Source: Alphaproteobacteria bacterium
GTDB taxonomy: Bacteria; Pseudomonadota; Alphaproteobacteria; RF32; CAG-977
Assembly: GCA_017476085.1 (NCBI GenBank)
Contig: JAFVEJ010000264.1
Coordinates: 1-11,891 of the forward strand
DNA length: 11,891 nucleotides
Direction of reading: 5' to 3'
In this document: positions 1 to 5,814 of the stretch, piece by piece
How the letters are laid out: every line of letters starts with the position of its first letter
How positions within the stretch are numbered: position 1 is the first letter of the stretch
Notes under the pieces: model-generated
Database searches by the model: none
The model's input: the letters and a program-made list of their open reading frames with translations, nothing else
Told to the model about the DNA's origin: nothing
Translations under genes and position numbers: made by a program

Positions 1-1
1 C

Positions 2-925
2 ATGCTGCGCTTTATGATTGCTCTGACCAATTACCGCCTGCATATGGCCGAACCTGACAACACAAAATACGCGGACGGCCTGCTTGCTACGGCGAAAGAT
101 TGGAATGCTTTCGTCAATAATGCGGAAGAAGTTTATTTAGATATGATGCAAAAATCCTGGACGGCTGTCGTCAGCCCCGAAAAAACGGAACGTATGTATG
201 CCGATATGAACAAGATTTTTAAAGACGCGTATTCAACACTGGCTTCTTTGAAAAAAGGTTCTTCCAATGCCAAAGCATTCCAAGCGTTTACGGCCGATGT
301 CGCTCAAAACGCCAACGTCAATATCATTTTCAATCAAGGTCTGATTCAGCCGAAAACAGCAAAAAAAGTACCGTTGCCTTTAGGATCTCTGACCAAAAAC
401 GAACTCTACAAAACGTTGATTGGCGACGACGGCGCTTTATTTGAATTGACCGGCATGGAAAAACCGACTACAGCGCGGGACTTTACGTTGACTATCAAAG
501 ATAAAGACGGAAAAGTCGTTCAACACAAACAGATGGCTTTGATTTCCCCGTTATCCGAATTGGCGTATAAACATTTTAAGGATACCGAACAGAAACGAAT
601 GGCAGTTAAATCCGCAAGATTGCTGGTTAAATATACCGCCGCCTTTGCTACCGCCAAAGTCGCTTACGACAAAGCTCCCGCATTTAAAGATAAAGCCGCG
701 GTCGCCGCGTTTGCGGGCGCTGTGAAGCTGATAGCCAAAACGGAGTACGCCGATACACGGTATTGGGAACTTTTGCCGGCAAACATCTATCAGCAAAAAG
801 CCGAATTGAAAGATGGAAAATATACGTTGGAACTGACTCAAAACGGCAAAACGGTTCATTCTCAGCCGGTTGAAATCAAAAACGACCGATCTGTCCTGAT
901 TGATATTACATTACCCAATGTTTAA
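2..925 (+). CDS. COG3014-like envelope protein, C-terminal part (5' truncated by window edge)
   Basis: The reading frame is open to the left edge. Its first ATG at base 2 starts a 307-residue stretch with no signal peptide, so this is almost certainly the C-terminal part of a longer protein. The region around residues 245-280 (EYADTRYWELLPANIY, followed by a LKDGKYTLEL stretch) and the preceding 'LISPLSELAYKHFKDTEQKRMAVKSAR' area resemble the end of COG3014 proteins. Those are uncharacterised, TPR-containing, exported proteins commonly encoded beside LPP20 lipoproteins and LpoB, and that is exactly the neighbourhood here. The biochemical role is unknown; an envelope or lipoprotein-assembly role is inferred from context only. 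The next gene starts 13 nt after the stop, and its AAGGAGG ribosome binding site lies right at this stop codon, so the genes are probably co-transcribed. The family assignment is from recalled sequence pattern, not from a search. Confidence 0.65.
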   Translation: MLRFMIALTNYRLHMAEPDNTKYADGLLATAKDWNAFVNNAEEVYLDMMQKSWTAVVSPEKTERMYADMNKIFKDAYSTLASLKKGSSNAKAFQAFTADVAQNANVNIIFNQGLIQPKTAKKVPLPLGSLTKNELYKTLIGDDGALFELTGMEKPTTARDFTLTIKDKDGKVVQHKQMALISPLSELAYKHFKDTEQKRMAVKSARLLVKYTAAFATAKVAYDKAPAFKDKAAVAAFAGAVKLIAKTEYADTRYWELLPANIYQQKAELKDGKYTLELTQNGKTVHSQPVEIKNDRSVLIDITLPNV

Positions 926-938
926 GGAGGCCACTTCC

Positions 939-1583
939 ATGAAAAAACTTTTTTATATCTTGCCCGTAATCGCTTTAACAAGTGCCTGCGCAAGCTTCAA
1001 ACCGGATTACGTTATCCGTGATGCTTCGGAAAACAGCCGACCTTCGTGGACGGTTCAGAAAAATGCGTATAAAAGCGATGATTCCGACAATAAAAAGAAA
1101 TATCGCTATTACGTCAACGATGCGGAAAATCCCGATCAGAATTTATGTCTGAATCTGGCCGAAAGCCGTGCGACACAAAAAGTCGCTTCGGAAATTTCTC
1201 AGGAAATTATGAGTAAGTTTAAGGAAAAATCTTCTTCAAAAGACGATGAATCCAACCGAACCGTTAAAAACGAACTGGAAAGAAATATTCAGGTCAATTT
1301 GCACGGGGTTGCCGTTACCGGAAAATATTGGGAGAAAAGAGCTTATTCTACCGAACTCGGCGCGGAAAAGAACAAAATCGGCTATAAGTGCGACGTGGCT
1401 GTTCGCATTTCCAATTCCGCTTTAGCCGAAGCTTTGGAAGCGTACAAGGCCAAAACGATGCGCCAACTGTCCAAAGACGATCAGAAAGCGATGAATGCGG
1501 CCGTGGATGCAACGATAGATCTGGTTAAAACAGGCGCGCCTCTGGCCGGAGCCGTTCTGGAAGCGGCCGTCGGAGCAAACTGA
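939..1583 (+). CDS. LPP20-like outer-membrane lipoprotein
   Basis: This 214-residue protein has a lipoprotein signal peptide: MKK, a hydrophobic core, then the lipobox LTSAC with Cys17. The residue after Cys is Ala, not Asp, so Lol sorting to the outer membrane is expected. The ATG at 939 was chosen over the upstream in-frame ATG at 900 because it follows a strong AAGGAGG site at 924-930 and begins the signal peptide. The mature part has the LPP20-like layout: an early 'RPSWT' motif, an alpha-helical 'LNLAESRATQKVASEIS' segment, a charged low-complexity stretch (KEKSSSKDDE), then a beta strand with a 'YKCDVAVRIS' ending. The C-terminus is Ala-rich and helical. It is the second gene of a four-gene envelope operon, and its stop overlaps the next start by one base. 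No enzymatic motif is visible. Function is unknown, probably structural or an envelope accessory. Confidence 0.7.
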   Translation: MKKLFYILPVIALTSACASFKPDYVIRDASENSRPSWTVQKNAYKSDDSDNKKKYRYYVNDAENPDQNLCLNLAESRATQKVASEISQEIMSKFKEKSSSKDDESNRTVKNELERNIQVNLHGVAVTGKYWEKRAYSTELGAEKNKIGYKCDVAVRISNSALAEALEAYKAKTMRQLSKDDQKAMNAAVDATIDLVKTGAPLAGAVLEAAVGAN

Positions 1584-2518
1584 TGATACAAATTAAAGCT
1601 TATGCTTTAACCCTCGGACTGATTTGCGCTTCTTTTACCGTTCAGGCACAAGAAGCCAAACAGCCCGAATGGGTAAATAATCCTTATTCCGTTTGCGATG
1701 AGGATTCATTCTGTGCCGTCGGAACAGCCAAAAGCATGAAAACGGCGACAGCCGACGCCCGTGCGGGAATAGCTAAAATCTTTCAAGCGAAAGTCAAATC
1801 CTCTTTCTCCTCTTCGGTATCCTCCGACAACGATACTGTTTCTTCCGAAGCAAAATCAAAACTGTCCGAAGAATCGGACGTTTTGTTAAAATCCGTTGAA
1901 ATCAAAGAAACTTTCATGCAAGGCGATACCGTTTATGCTTTGGCTTCTCTGAACAAGCCCAGAGCCGGCCGGATTATTGCCGCAGAAATCGATGATATCG
2001 ATTCCAAAATGGAATCCTATATTGCCGACGATGATGCGGCTTCCGCCCGAAAAGCCGAAAAACTGTACGAAAAACGACGGGAATTGAACGAATTGATGAT
2101 CGTTTTAACCGGTAAAGGCGTTATGGAAAACTTTTCATATAATGACGTTTTCAAAAACCGGAAAGAAAAAACGAAAACCGGAGATATTTGCCTGAAATTT
2201 TCAGGGATACAAACGGAATCGTTCAAACGGACGGTTAAAAACGTCTTCAAAGACAACGGACATATCGTTTCCAACGAATGTTCGGCAACGATAACCGTTG
2301 ACGTGTCTGCCGAAGAAGAACCGTTCGACGTGGAAGGGCTGCATAAATACGCTTTCACTTTTTCACTGAAAGCAAAGAATGCCCAAAACGGCAAACAAAC
2401 AATGCTGTTTGAAACAACGCTGACGGAAGCCGGCGTCAACGAAAAGAAAACGTTGCCGTTCATTACTGATCAATTCAAACAGGAATTGACGGATGCCATC
2501 GGCGATTTTTCATTTTAA
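1583..2518 (+). CDS. Secreted LPP20 family protein
   Basis: This 311-residue protein has a Sec signal peptide ending at about VQA22 (cleavage before QEAKQ). No proper lipobox is seen, although Cys15 sits inside the hydrophobic core. The mature N-terminus carries the LPP20 signature: 'PEWVNNPY', then 'CAVGTAKSMKTATADARAGIAKIF', then a Ser-rich linker, matching the family pattern of a P-x-W motif, a G-x-A strand and a helix of alternating Ala/Arg. A C-terminal half (about residues 195-311) contains strands such as 'SATITVDVSAEE' and 'AFTFSLKAKN'. Two Cys near residues 38 and 43 could pair. The start ATG overlaps the previous stop (TGATG), with CGGAG 7 nt upstream, implying translational coupling. 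It is probably a periplasmic partner of its two lipoprotein neighbours. The exact function is unknown; family members include flagellar-associated FlgP in Vibrio, but nothing flagellar is seen here. Confidence 0.7.
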   Translation: MIQIKAYALTLGLICASFTVQAQEAKQPEWVNNPYSVCDEDSFCAVGTAKSMKTATADARAGIAKIFQAKVKSSFSSSVSSDNDTVSSEAKSKLSEESDVLLKSVEIKETFMQGDTVYALASLNKPRAGRIIAAEIDDIDSKMESYIADDDAASARKAEKLYEKRRELNELMIVLTGKGVMENFSYNDVFKNRKEKTKTGDICLKFSGIQTESFKRTVKNVFKDNGHIVSNECSATITVDVSAEEEPFDVEGLHKYAFTFSLKAKNAQNGKQTMLFETTLTEAGVNEKKTLPFITDQFKQELTDAIGDFSF

Positions 2519-2533
2519 TAAAAGGAAAACACT

Positions 2534-3139
2534 ATGAAAAAACTAAAACATCTTCTTATCTTAACCTTGGTCGGAATCGTTTCGGCATGTTCGACTTTGA
2601 ATCCCTATATGGATCAGGACGAACACATCGCCACCGCCGATTGGACACCCGGCGATACGGAAAAAGCCGCAGCCGCCATTGCCGATAAAATTATTTCCGG
2701 CAAAAAGCTGAAAACTTATATCGAAAAGCGCCCGAACGGAGAAACAACACTCTATTTGGCCCAACTGGAAAACAAAACCGATCGTTCCGATATGGATTCA
2801 GCGCGCGTCGCTTTAAATGCCGCTTTAAAAGAAAAACTTCTTAACGAAGCGGAAGGATTTAACGTTATCGACCCGGAAAACAAAGCTGTCGCCAAAGAAA
2901 TGGCCCGGACACGCGGCGGTTCCGTCAGAACACAAGATGTTATCCAAGCAGCACAAAAGCTGGGCGCAGACACTTTGATCACCGGCATTATCTCCGGCGA
3001 CCGTCATGATGTCGGCAATAAAACCTATCAGGAATACACGTTTGATTTGCAGATTCTGGAAACCAAAACGACAAAAATTCTTGGCAGCGCTCACTACTCC
3101 GTCAAGAAACAACAAAAAACAGCTAAAATCAAATGGTAA
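2534..3139 (+). CDS. lpoB: LpoB-like penicillin-binding protein activator lipoprotein
   Basis: This is a 201-residue lipoprotein: MKK, a hydrophobic stretch, and lipobox IVSAC with Cys19. After a linker (residues 20-70) comes the LpoB-type domain. It has a 'LAQLENKTDRSDMDSARVALNAAL' segment (the N/R-T plus helix seen in LpoB), 'GFNVIDPEN', a helix 'DVIQAAQKLGADTLITGIISG' corresponding to LpoB 'LGKQTGADYMLYGNL', and a final strand 'YTFDLQILETKTTKILGSA'. In enterobacteria LpoB sits in the outer membrane and reaches through the peptidoglycan to stimulate the transpeptidase/glycosyltransferase PBP1B. Whether this homologue contacts a class A PBP is inferred from the family. In many genomes LpoB-like genes of this sort sit beside COG3014 and LPP20 genes, as here. 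It is the last gene of the operon and is followed at once by a strong terminator. The ribosome binding site is AAAGGAAA upstream of ATG 2534. Confidence 0.72.
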   Translation: MKKLKHLLILTLVGIVSACSTLNPYMDQDEHIATADWTPGDTEKAAAAIADKIISGKKLKTYIEKRPNGETTLYLAQLENKTDRSDMDSARVALNAALKEKLLNEAEGFNVIDPENKAVAKEMARTRGGSVRTQDVIQAAQKLGADTLITGIISGDRHDVGNKTYQEYTFDLQILETKTTKILGSAHYSVKKQQKTAKIKW

Positions 3140-3146
3140 AAAACCG

Positions 3147-3176
3147 AAAAGGCTCCGGAACCGGAGCCTTTTTTAT
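3147..3176. terminator. Bidirectional rho-independent terminator between lpoB-like gene and DUF5665 gene
   Basis: GGCTCCGG (3151-3158) and CCGGAGCC (3161-3168) form a perfect GC-rich stem. It is flanked by AAAA on the left and TTTTTT (3169-3174) on the right, so it can act on both strands. It lies between converging genes, 12 nt after the lpoB-like stop and just downstream of the minus-strand gene's stop. Confidence 0.92.
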
Positions 3177-3179
3177 TAC

Positions 3180-3557
3180 TTATTTTCCCGCATGCAGCAA
3201 ATTGGATACTTCTCCGATCCATTCGGAAATCCAGACAGTAATATACGGAATATTCAAAGCAATAATATGCTGTGTCAGCTTGAATAAAATCGTCAAAACG
3301 ATCGCCGTACCTATCGTTAACCCTAATCCTTTGGCCAGGCCGGAAAGAAAATTCAGCCAAAACAGTTTCTTCGGACTGTTAACCAGTTCAATATATTCCA
3401 ACAAATGGGCTCGGTTAAATTGATCAAATAACTGATTTATCTTTTTCAGCGCTTCCCTGGAACAATCCTCAGGTGTTTCATTTTCATAAAAATTCCCGCT
3501 TTCTTCGGTTGTTATCTGTTCTTTTCCATTTAATTGATCATTTTTATCCGAATGCAT
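3180..3557 (-). CDS. DUF5665-type small membrane protein
   Basis: This 125-residue protein has a hydrophilic, acidic and asparagine-rich N-terminus (residues 1-35) and an amphipathic helix containing 'LLEYIELVNSPKKLFWLNF' (about 52-70). A glycine-rich hydrophobic segment follows (GLAKGLGLTIGTAIVLTILF, about 73-92), then a second weakly hydrophobic segment 'LNIPYITVWISEWI' (101-114). The order 'Y-I-E-L-x-N-S-P-K-K-L-x-W-L-N-F-x-x-G-x-A-K-G-L-G' is the pattern I associate with DUF5665 (PF18910), a short inner-membrane family of unknown function found in Alphaproteobacteria and Firmicutes. The start has an AGGA site about 9 nt upstream on the minus strand. It is transcribed alone, divergent from HU and convergent with the lpoB operon. 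No catalytic residues are seen; function is unknown. Confidence 0.7.
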   Translation of the reverse strand: MHSDKNDQLNGKEQITTEESGNFYENETPEDCSREALKKINQLFDQFNRAHLLEYIELVNSPKKLFWLNFLSGLAKGLGLTIGTAIVLTILFKLTQHIIALNIPYITVWISEWIGEVSNLLHAGK

Positions 3558-3614
3558 TTTTAAATTTCCTAAAAAAATTGCCTGCCGTTCGTATTATGCC
3601 AAACCTAACGATTT

Positions 3615-3700
3615 ATGAAACAAAAAAATAATTCCTGACTCCTTATTCGTCTAAAAATTCATAGTTTTTTCACAAAAAACAAATGAATCAAAAAATAATT
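3615..3700. repeat. Pair of 18-19 bp direct repeats upstream of HU
   Basis: 3615-3633 and 3683-3700 read ATGAA[A/T]CAAAAAA(A)TAATT, differing by one substitution and one A in the run. Their starts are 68 bp apart. The second copy overlaps the right arm of the AT-rich dyad and ends on the first T of the proposed -35 box. Tandem A-tract boxes of this sort could act as UP elements or protein-binding sites. Low sequence complexity means chance similarity must be considered. Confidence 0.4.
3657..3688. promoter_or_regulatory. AT-rich imperfect dyad upstream of HU
   Basis: ATTCAT (3657-3662) and ATGAAT (3683-3688) are outer arms. GTTTTTT (3664-3670) and AAAAAAC (3674-3680) are inner arms around a CAC centre. 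Together they make 13 paired positions per side with only single- or double-base offsets. The dyad lies in the divergent intergenic region, just upstream of the proposed HU promoter. It could be an operator, a curved or cruciform-prone element, or a weak terminator facing the minus strand. It has no U-tract of its own beyond the A/T arms, and its role is unproven. Confidence 0.4.
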
Positions 3701-3728
3701 TGATCGAAACAAACAAAACGATTAAGGT
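3700..3728 (+). promoter_or_regulatory. Candidate sigma-70-type promoter of the HU gene
   Basis: TTGATC (3700-3705) and TAAGGT (3723-3728) are separated by a 17-nt spacer. They match 4 and 3 positions of the TTGACA and TATAAT consensuses. The -10 lies about 35 nt before the HU start and is preceded by A-tracts. The call is plausible but weak, because AT-rich DNA yields such matches by chance. Confidence 0.3.
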
Positions 3729-3762
3729 AAAAGTACTGTTTATGATTTTAAGGAGTTGTATT

Positions 3763-4035
3763 ATGAACAAATCTGAATTGGTTGCTAAAATTGCAAAGAA
3801 CGCCAGTGCCTCTAAAGTCGCCGTTGAAGTCATCTTGGATGAAGCCGTTAACGCAATCACGGAAGCATTAAAGAAAGGCGAAGATGTCCGTTTGGTCGGT
3901 TTTGGCACATTCAGCACAGCTGCTCGTCCCGCCAAAGAAGGACGCAATCCGCGTACAGGCGCAAAAATTAAAATTCCCGCCTGCAAACAGCCGAAATTTA
4001 AAGCCGGAAAGACATTAAAAGAAGCTTTAAACTAA
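3763..4035 (+). CDS. hup: HU-family histone-like DNA-binding protein
   Basis: This 90-residue protein has the full length of HU. MNKSELVAKIAKNAS and a helical dimerisation region (residues 1-40) are followed by the beta-arm with VGFGTF (about 44-49) and 'GRNPRTGAKIKIPA' (60-73), including the conserved Arg-Asn-Pro tip that intercalates into DNA. The tail is 'QPKFKAGKTLKEALN'. HU binds and bends DNA non-specifically as a dimer, compacts the nucleoid, and assists recombination and replication. The start at 3763 is set by AAGGAG (3750-3755) 7 nt upstream; an earlier in-frame opening adds residues that no HU has. It is a single-gene transcript with its own terminator. HU is a known helper of several serine recombinases of the invertase type, so its place next to one is notable, though HU genes are essential housekeeping genes anywhere. 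The tail pattern points to Alphaproteobacteria. Confidence 0.96.
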   Translation: MNKSELVAKIAKNASASKVAVEVILDEAVNAITEALKKGEDVRLVGFGTFSTAARPAKEGRNPRTGAKIKIPACKQPKFKAGKTLKEALN

Positions 4036-4056
4036 ATCTGTTTTGAATTAACAATT

Positions 4057-4090
4057 AAAATTCCCGTATTTTTTATACGGGAGTTTTTTT
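4057..4090 (+). terminator. Rho-independent terminator of the HU gene
   Basis: CCCGTAT (4063-4069) pairs with ATACGGG (4075-4081) around a TTTTT loop. The stem is extended by T-A and T-G pairs and by flanking AAAA/TTTT. A run of seven T (4084-4090) follows. It begins about 25 nt after the HU stop. Read on the minus strand the element also has a weak T-run, so it may be partly bidirectional. Confidence 0.9.
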
Positions 4091-4149
4091 ATTTTAACCA
4101 TCGCTTTTCCGAATCGATCCCGACGATATGCCGGATATTTAAAGACAAA

Positions 4150-4290
4150 TTAAAAAGAACTCTTTTCGTATATTGTTTTCTTTTGAACGGAAGCGCTTCT
4201 GTTAATCATTTCTTTAACATCGTTTAAAGATAATTGATGTAAAACTCTGTTAAGGTTTTTCCTCTTATTCGTCAAACGCCGCCGCATCAT
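4150..4290 (-). CDS. Possible small basic protein (46 aa), divergent from the recombinase
   Basis: On the minus strand ATGATG opens a 46-codon frame. It encodes a very basic N-terminus (MMRRRLTNKRKNLNR) followed by a helix-like segment (VLHQLSLNDVKEMINRSASV) and stops at TAA (4150-4152). Composition (net positive, helix-friendly) would fit a small DNA- or RNA-binding peptide. It has no clear ribosome binding site of its own. However, its start overlaps the stop of a 15-codon ORF (4287-4334) that does have an AGAAAGG site 5 nt before its ATG, so coupled translation is conceivable. I recognise no family, and it may equally be chance or a decayed gene. Confidence 0.25.
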   Translation of the reverse strand: MMRRRLTNKRKNLNRVLHQLSLNDVKEMINRSASVQKKTIYEKSSF

Positions 4291-4343
4291 CCAACGAAAA
4301 TGTTGTTTTGATTTTTATCTGACATTTGCCCCATAAAAACCTT

Positions 4344-4374
4344 TCTATTGCTAAATAGATTGTTTTTTCGAAAA
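4344..4374. promoter_or_regulatory. Two short dyads in the recombinase 5' region
   Basis: TCTATT (4344-4349) and AATAGA (4354-4359) flank GCTA, and the perfect palindrome TTTTCGAAAA covers 4365-4374. Both lie 25-55 bp upstream of the recombinase start, where an autoregulatory operator or a recombinase-binding half-site pair might sit. Neither matches a site I know, and each is short enough to occur by chance in AT-rich DNA. Confidence 0.25.
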
Positions 4375-4398
4375 CGATCAAAGAAAGGGATAAACGAT

Positions 4399-4992
4399 AT
4401 GACGGTATATGGCTATTTAAGGGTGTCAACGGACAAGCAGGACTGCGACAATCAGAAAATCGGTGTGGAGGCTTTGGCGGCGAAACTTAATCTGCCGATC
4501 GAAAGCTGGATCGTTGACAATGGCGTTTCGGGAATGAAAGAGCCGGAAAAAAGACAGTTGGGCAAATTACTGAAAAAAATAAAATCGGGAGACGTGATCA
4601 TCTGTTCCGAATTGTCCCGCTTGGGGCGCAAGTTGTTTATGGTCATTTCAATTCTTGAACATTGTATGAAAGTCGGCGCAAAGGTGTTGACCGTTAAGGA
4701 CGGATACGAATTGGGCGACAACGTTCAAAGCAAAATTTTAGCTTTTGCGTTCGGACTTGTCGCCGAATTGGAACGGGAGATGATCAGCAAGCGCACGAAA
4801 GAAGCTCTGCAGCGCCGCAAAGCAAACGGGAAAGCCATCGGCCGCCCAAAAGGCAGAAAAAATGTGAAACACATCTGGAATGGCAAGGAAAAGAAAATCC
4901 GCAGATTGTTAAAACAGGGAACGGAAAAGACAAAAATAGCCCGTATGACGGGAATAAGCGTCAGTTCGCTTTACTCTTTTTTGAAACAGTAA
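4399..4992 (+). CDS. Mpi-type serine recombinase (DNA invertase/resolvase family)
   Basis: This 197-residue protein is a small serine recombinase. The catalytic domain starts with YGYLRVSTDKQ: Arg8 and nucleophilic Ser10. It continues with 'NGVSGMKEPEKRQLGKLLKKI', the 'SELSRLGRKL' motif (Arg74 and Arg77 bind the scissile phosphate), and the long E-helix region 'ILAFAFGLVAELEREMISKRT' with Glu125-Arg126. The GRPKGRK segment (148-154) would lie in the minor groove, and a C-terminal helix-turn-helix (about 163-195, TEKTKIARMTGISVSSLYSFL) would bind the major groove. The wording of the motifs is close to Mpi, the Bacteroides fragilis master invertase that flips promoters of capsule loci; site-specific inversion is therefore the likely activity. 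The start at 4399 follows an AAGAAAGGGA site, and the upstream TTG opening at 4348 adds residues absent from the family. It lies beside a degenerate paralogue and a surface-sugar operon. All active-site residues appear intact. Confidence 0.9.
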   Translation: MTVYGYLRVSTDKQDCDNQKIGVEALAAKLNLPIESWIVDNGVSGMKEPEKRQLGKLLKKIKSGDVIICSELSRLGRKLFMVISILEHCMKVGAKVLTVKDGYELGDNVQSKILAFAFGLVAELEREMISKRTKEALQRRKANGKAIGRPKGRKNVKHIWNGKEKKIRRLLKQGTEKTKIARMTGISVSSLYSFLKQ

Positions 4993-5020
4993 AGGAATAT
5001 CTTTTTTTGACTTTAAGTAT

Positions 5021-5173
5021 ATGAAAAAAACGTCCCGTTTCTTCAACTGGCAGGAGTTTTGTTTGATTCCGGAAGAAGATAGAAAAAGAGCCGTTTTCAA
5101 AAAAGGCTATTGTAAAAGAGAAGTGTTTGGTTTATGTAAAGAAAAAGGAGAATATTTAAACGCACTTCTTTAA
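5021..5173 (+). CDS. Small ORF of 50 codons between the recombinases, unknown function
   Basis: ATG 5021 opens a 50-residue frame ending at TAA 5171-5173, directly before and in the same frame as the second recombinase. The predicted peptide starts MKKTSRFFNWQEFC, is rich in Lys, Glu, Phe and Cys (three Cys), and ends GEYLNALL. The mixed charged/aromatic composition looks protein-like, not random. Only a weak ribosome binding site is visible: the nearest good match, AAAGGA at 4992-4996, is about 24 nt upstream. A strong AAGGAG (5145-5150) lies inside this ORF near its end, but is about 24 nt before the next GTG, so it does not obviously serve either gene. No known family is recognised. It could be a small accessory or regulatory protein, or the leader of the downstream gene. 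Confidence 0.4.
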   Translation: MKKTSRFFNWQEFCLIPEEDRKRAVFKKGYCKREVFGLCKEKGEYLNALL

Positions 5174-5206
5174 GTGTTGAATGAATGGAAAAAGGCTGTT
5201 TCTTTA

Positions 5207-5788
5207 ATGATTTACGGATTTGTGCAGGATAGTCCCGTCATTGAAAGCTTCAAACAACAAAGAGAGAGTATTCTCTCTTATGCGAAAAGCCATGCTTTGA
5301 GCGTTGATGAATGGCTTGATTCGACCACTTTCGATCCTGAAAAATTCAAAGAAAAGGATGTTTTATTATTGGAAAAGACGTTCCGTCTGGGCAAAGAAAT
5401 CCGCTCGATCTCTGAAATCTTACAGCAATTGTTGTCCAAAGGCGTCAAAGTCTGTTCTTGCAAAGACAACATAACGTTCGGCGAAGATTATGTTTCTTCG
5501 ACGGTGATGGCGCATGCGTTCGGACTTGTCGCGAATATTGCGGAAGAAGTTCGTTCCGCTTTGACGAAAGAGGCTTTGGCTCTTCGCAAGCGGGAAGGAC
5601 AAACATTGGGACGTCCCCGCGGCAGAAAAAATACCAGTCAGAAATGGGATGCCAAAAAAGAGCAGATCCGGAAATTGCTCCTATCGGGAAAGACGGAACC
5701 GGAAATCTGCCGGATGCTGAACATACCTCGCTCCTCCTTATTCGTATATGTCAAAGATCACCCTGAACTGAAGCCGGAGGCGATTTAA
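5207..5788 (+). CDS. Degenerate serine-recombinase paralogue, probably catalytically dead DNA-binding protein
   Basis: This 193-residue protein aligns along its length with the recombinase upstream: MIYGFVQDS matches YGYLRVS, FRLGKEI matches SRLGRKL, and AHAFGLVANIAEE matches AFAFGLVAELERE. It also shares 'GRPRGRKN' and a C-terminal helix-turn-helix ('TEPEICRMLNIPRSSLFVYV', about 163-182). A 17-base DNA match (GCGTTCGGACTTGTCGC) recurs in both genes. The serine (Ser9) survives, but Arg8 of the first copy is Gln7, Arg77 is Lys63, Glu125-Arg126 is Ala112-Glu113, and Arg132 is Leu119. About 13 residues holding the VSG...R region are missing. Strand exchange is therefore unlikely. DNA binding may persist, suggesting a regulator or an accessory partner of the intact enzyme. 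ATG 5207 was chosen because it aligns with the family start and has GGAAAAAGG 11 nt upstream. GTG 5174, directly after the small ORF's stop, would add 11 residues. The frame is uninterrupted, which argues for selection to keep it. Confidence 0.8.
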   Translation: MIYGFVQDSPVIESFKQQRESILSYAKSHALSVDEWLDSTTFDPEKFKEKDVLLLEKTFRLGKEIRSISEILQQLLSKGVKVCSCKDNITFGEDYVSSTVMAHAFGLVANIAEEVRSALTKEALALRKREGQTLGRPRGRKNTSQKWDAKKEQIRKLLLSGKTEPEICRMLNIPRSSLFVYVKDHPELKPEAI

Positions 5789-5814
5789 TGATGTTTTCCT
5801 TCATCTTTTTTTAT

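Larger units (their letters stand above)
4091..4398. other. Intergenic region between HU terminator and recombinase, AT-rich, possible minus-strand small ORFs
   Basis: About 300 bp without a recognised gene. The plus strand carries no convincing ORF. The minus strand holds a 46-codon ORF (4150-4290) preceded by an overlapping 15-codon ORF (4287-4334), described separately. Two short dyads lie next to the recombinase start: TCTATT/AATAGA around GCTA (4344-4359), and the palindrome TTTTCGAAAA (4365-4374). I see no transposon ends, tRNA or other RNA structure. Confidence 0.6.

Noticed and set aside
2017..2463. Minus-strand open frame opposite the LPP20 family gene
   Set aside because: It is rich in Ser/Phe from reverse-complemented Glu/Lys codons and has no signal or ribosome binding site. 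It is a shadow of the plus-strand gene.
4348..4398. TTG 4348 as the start of the first recombinase
   Set aside because: It would add a basic 17-residue extension unlike the family, while ATG 4399 has a purine-rich site at proper distance and gives the standard YGYLRVS opening.
3715..4398. Repeated AAACGAT motif (3716-3722, 4372-4378, 4392-4398, and reverse at 4219-4225)
   Set aside because: It is a short motif that also occurs in coding parts of the window, for example near 3295 and 8850. It reflects the general AAACG-rich composition, so I do not call it an operator.
5174..5206. GTG 5174 as the start of the second recombinase
   Set aside because: It would add 11 residues not found in the family and has no ribosome binding site close by. 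ATG 5207 aligns with the first copy's start. It remains possible if translation re-initiates after the small ORF.
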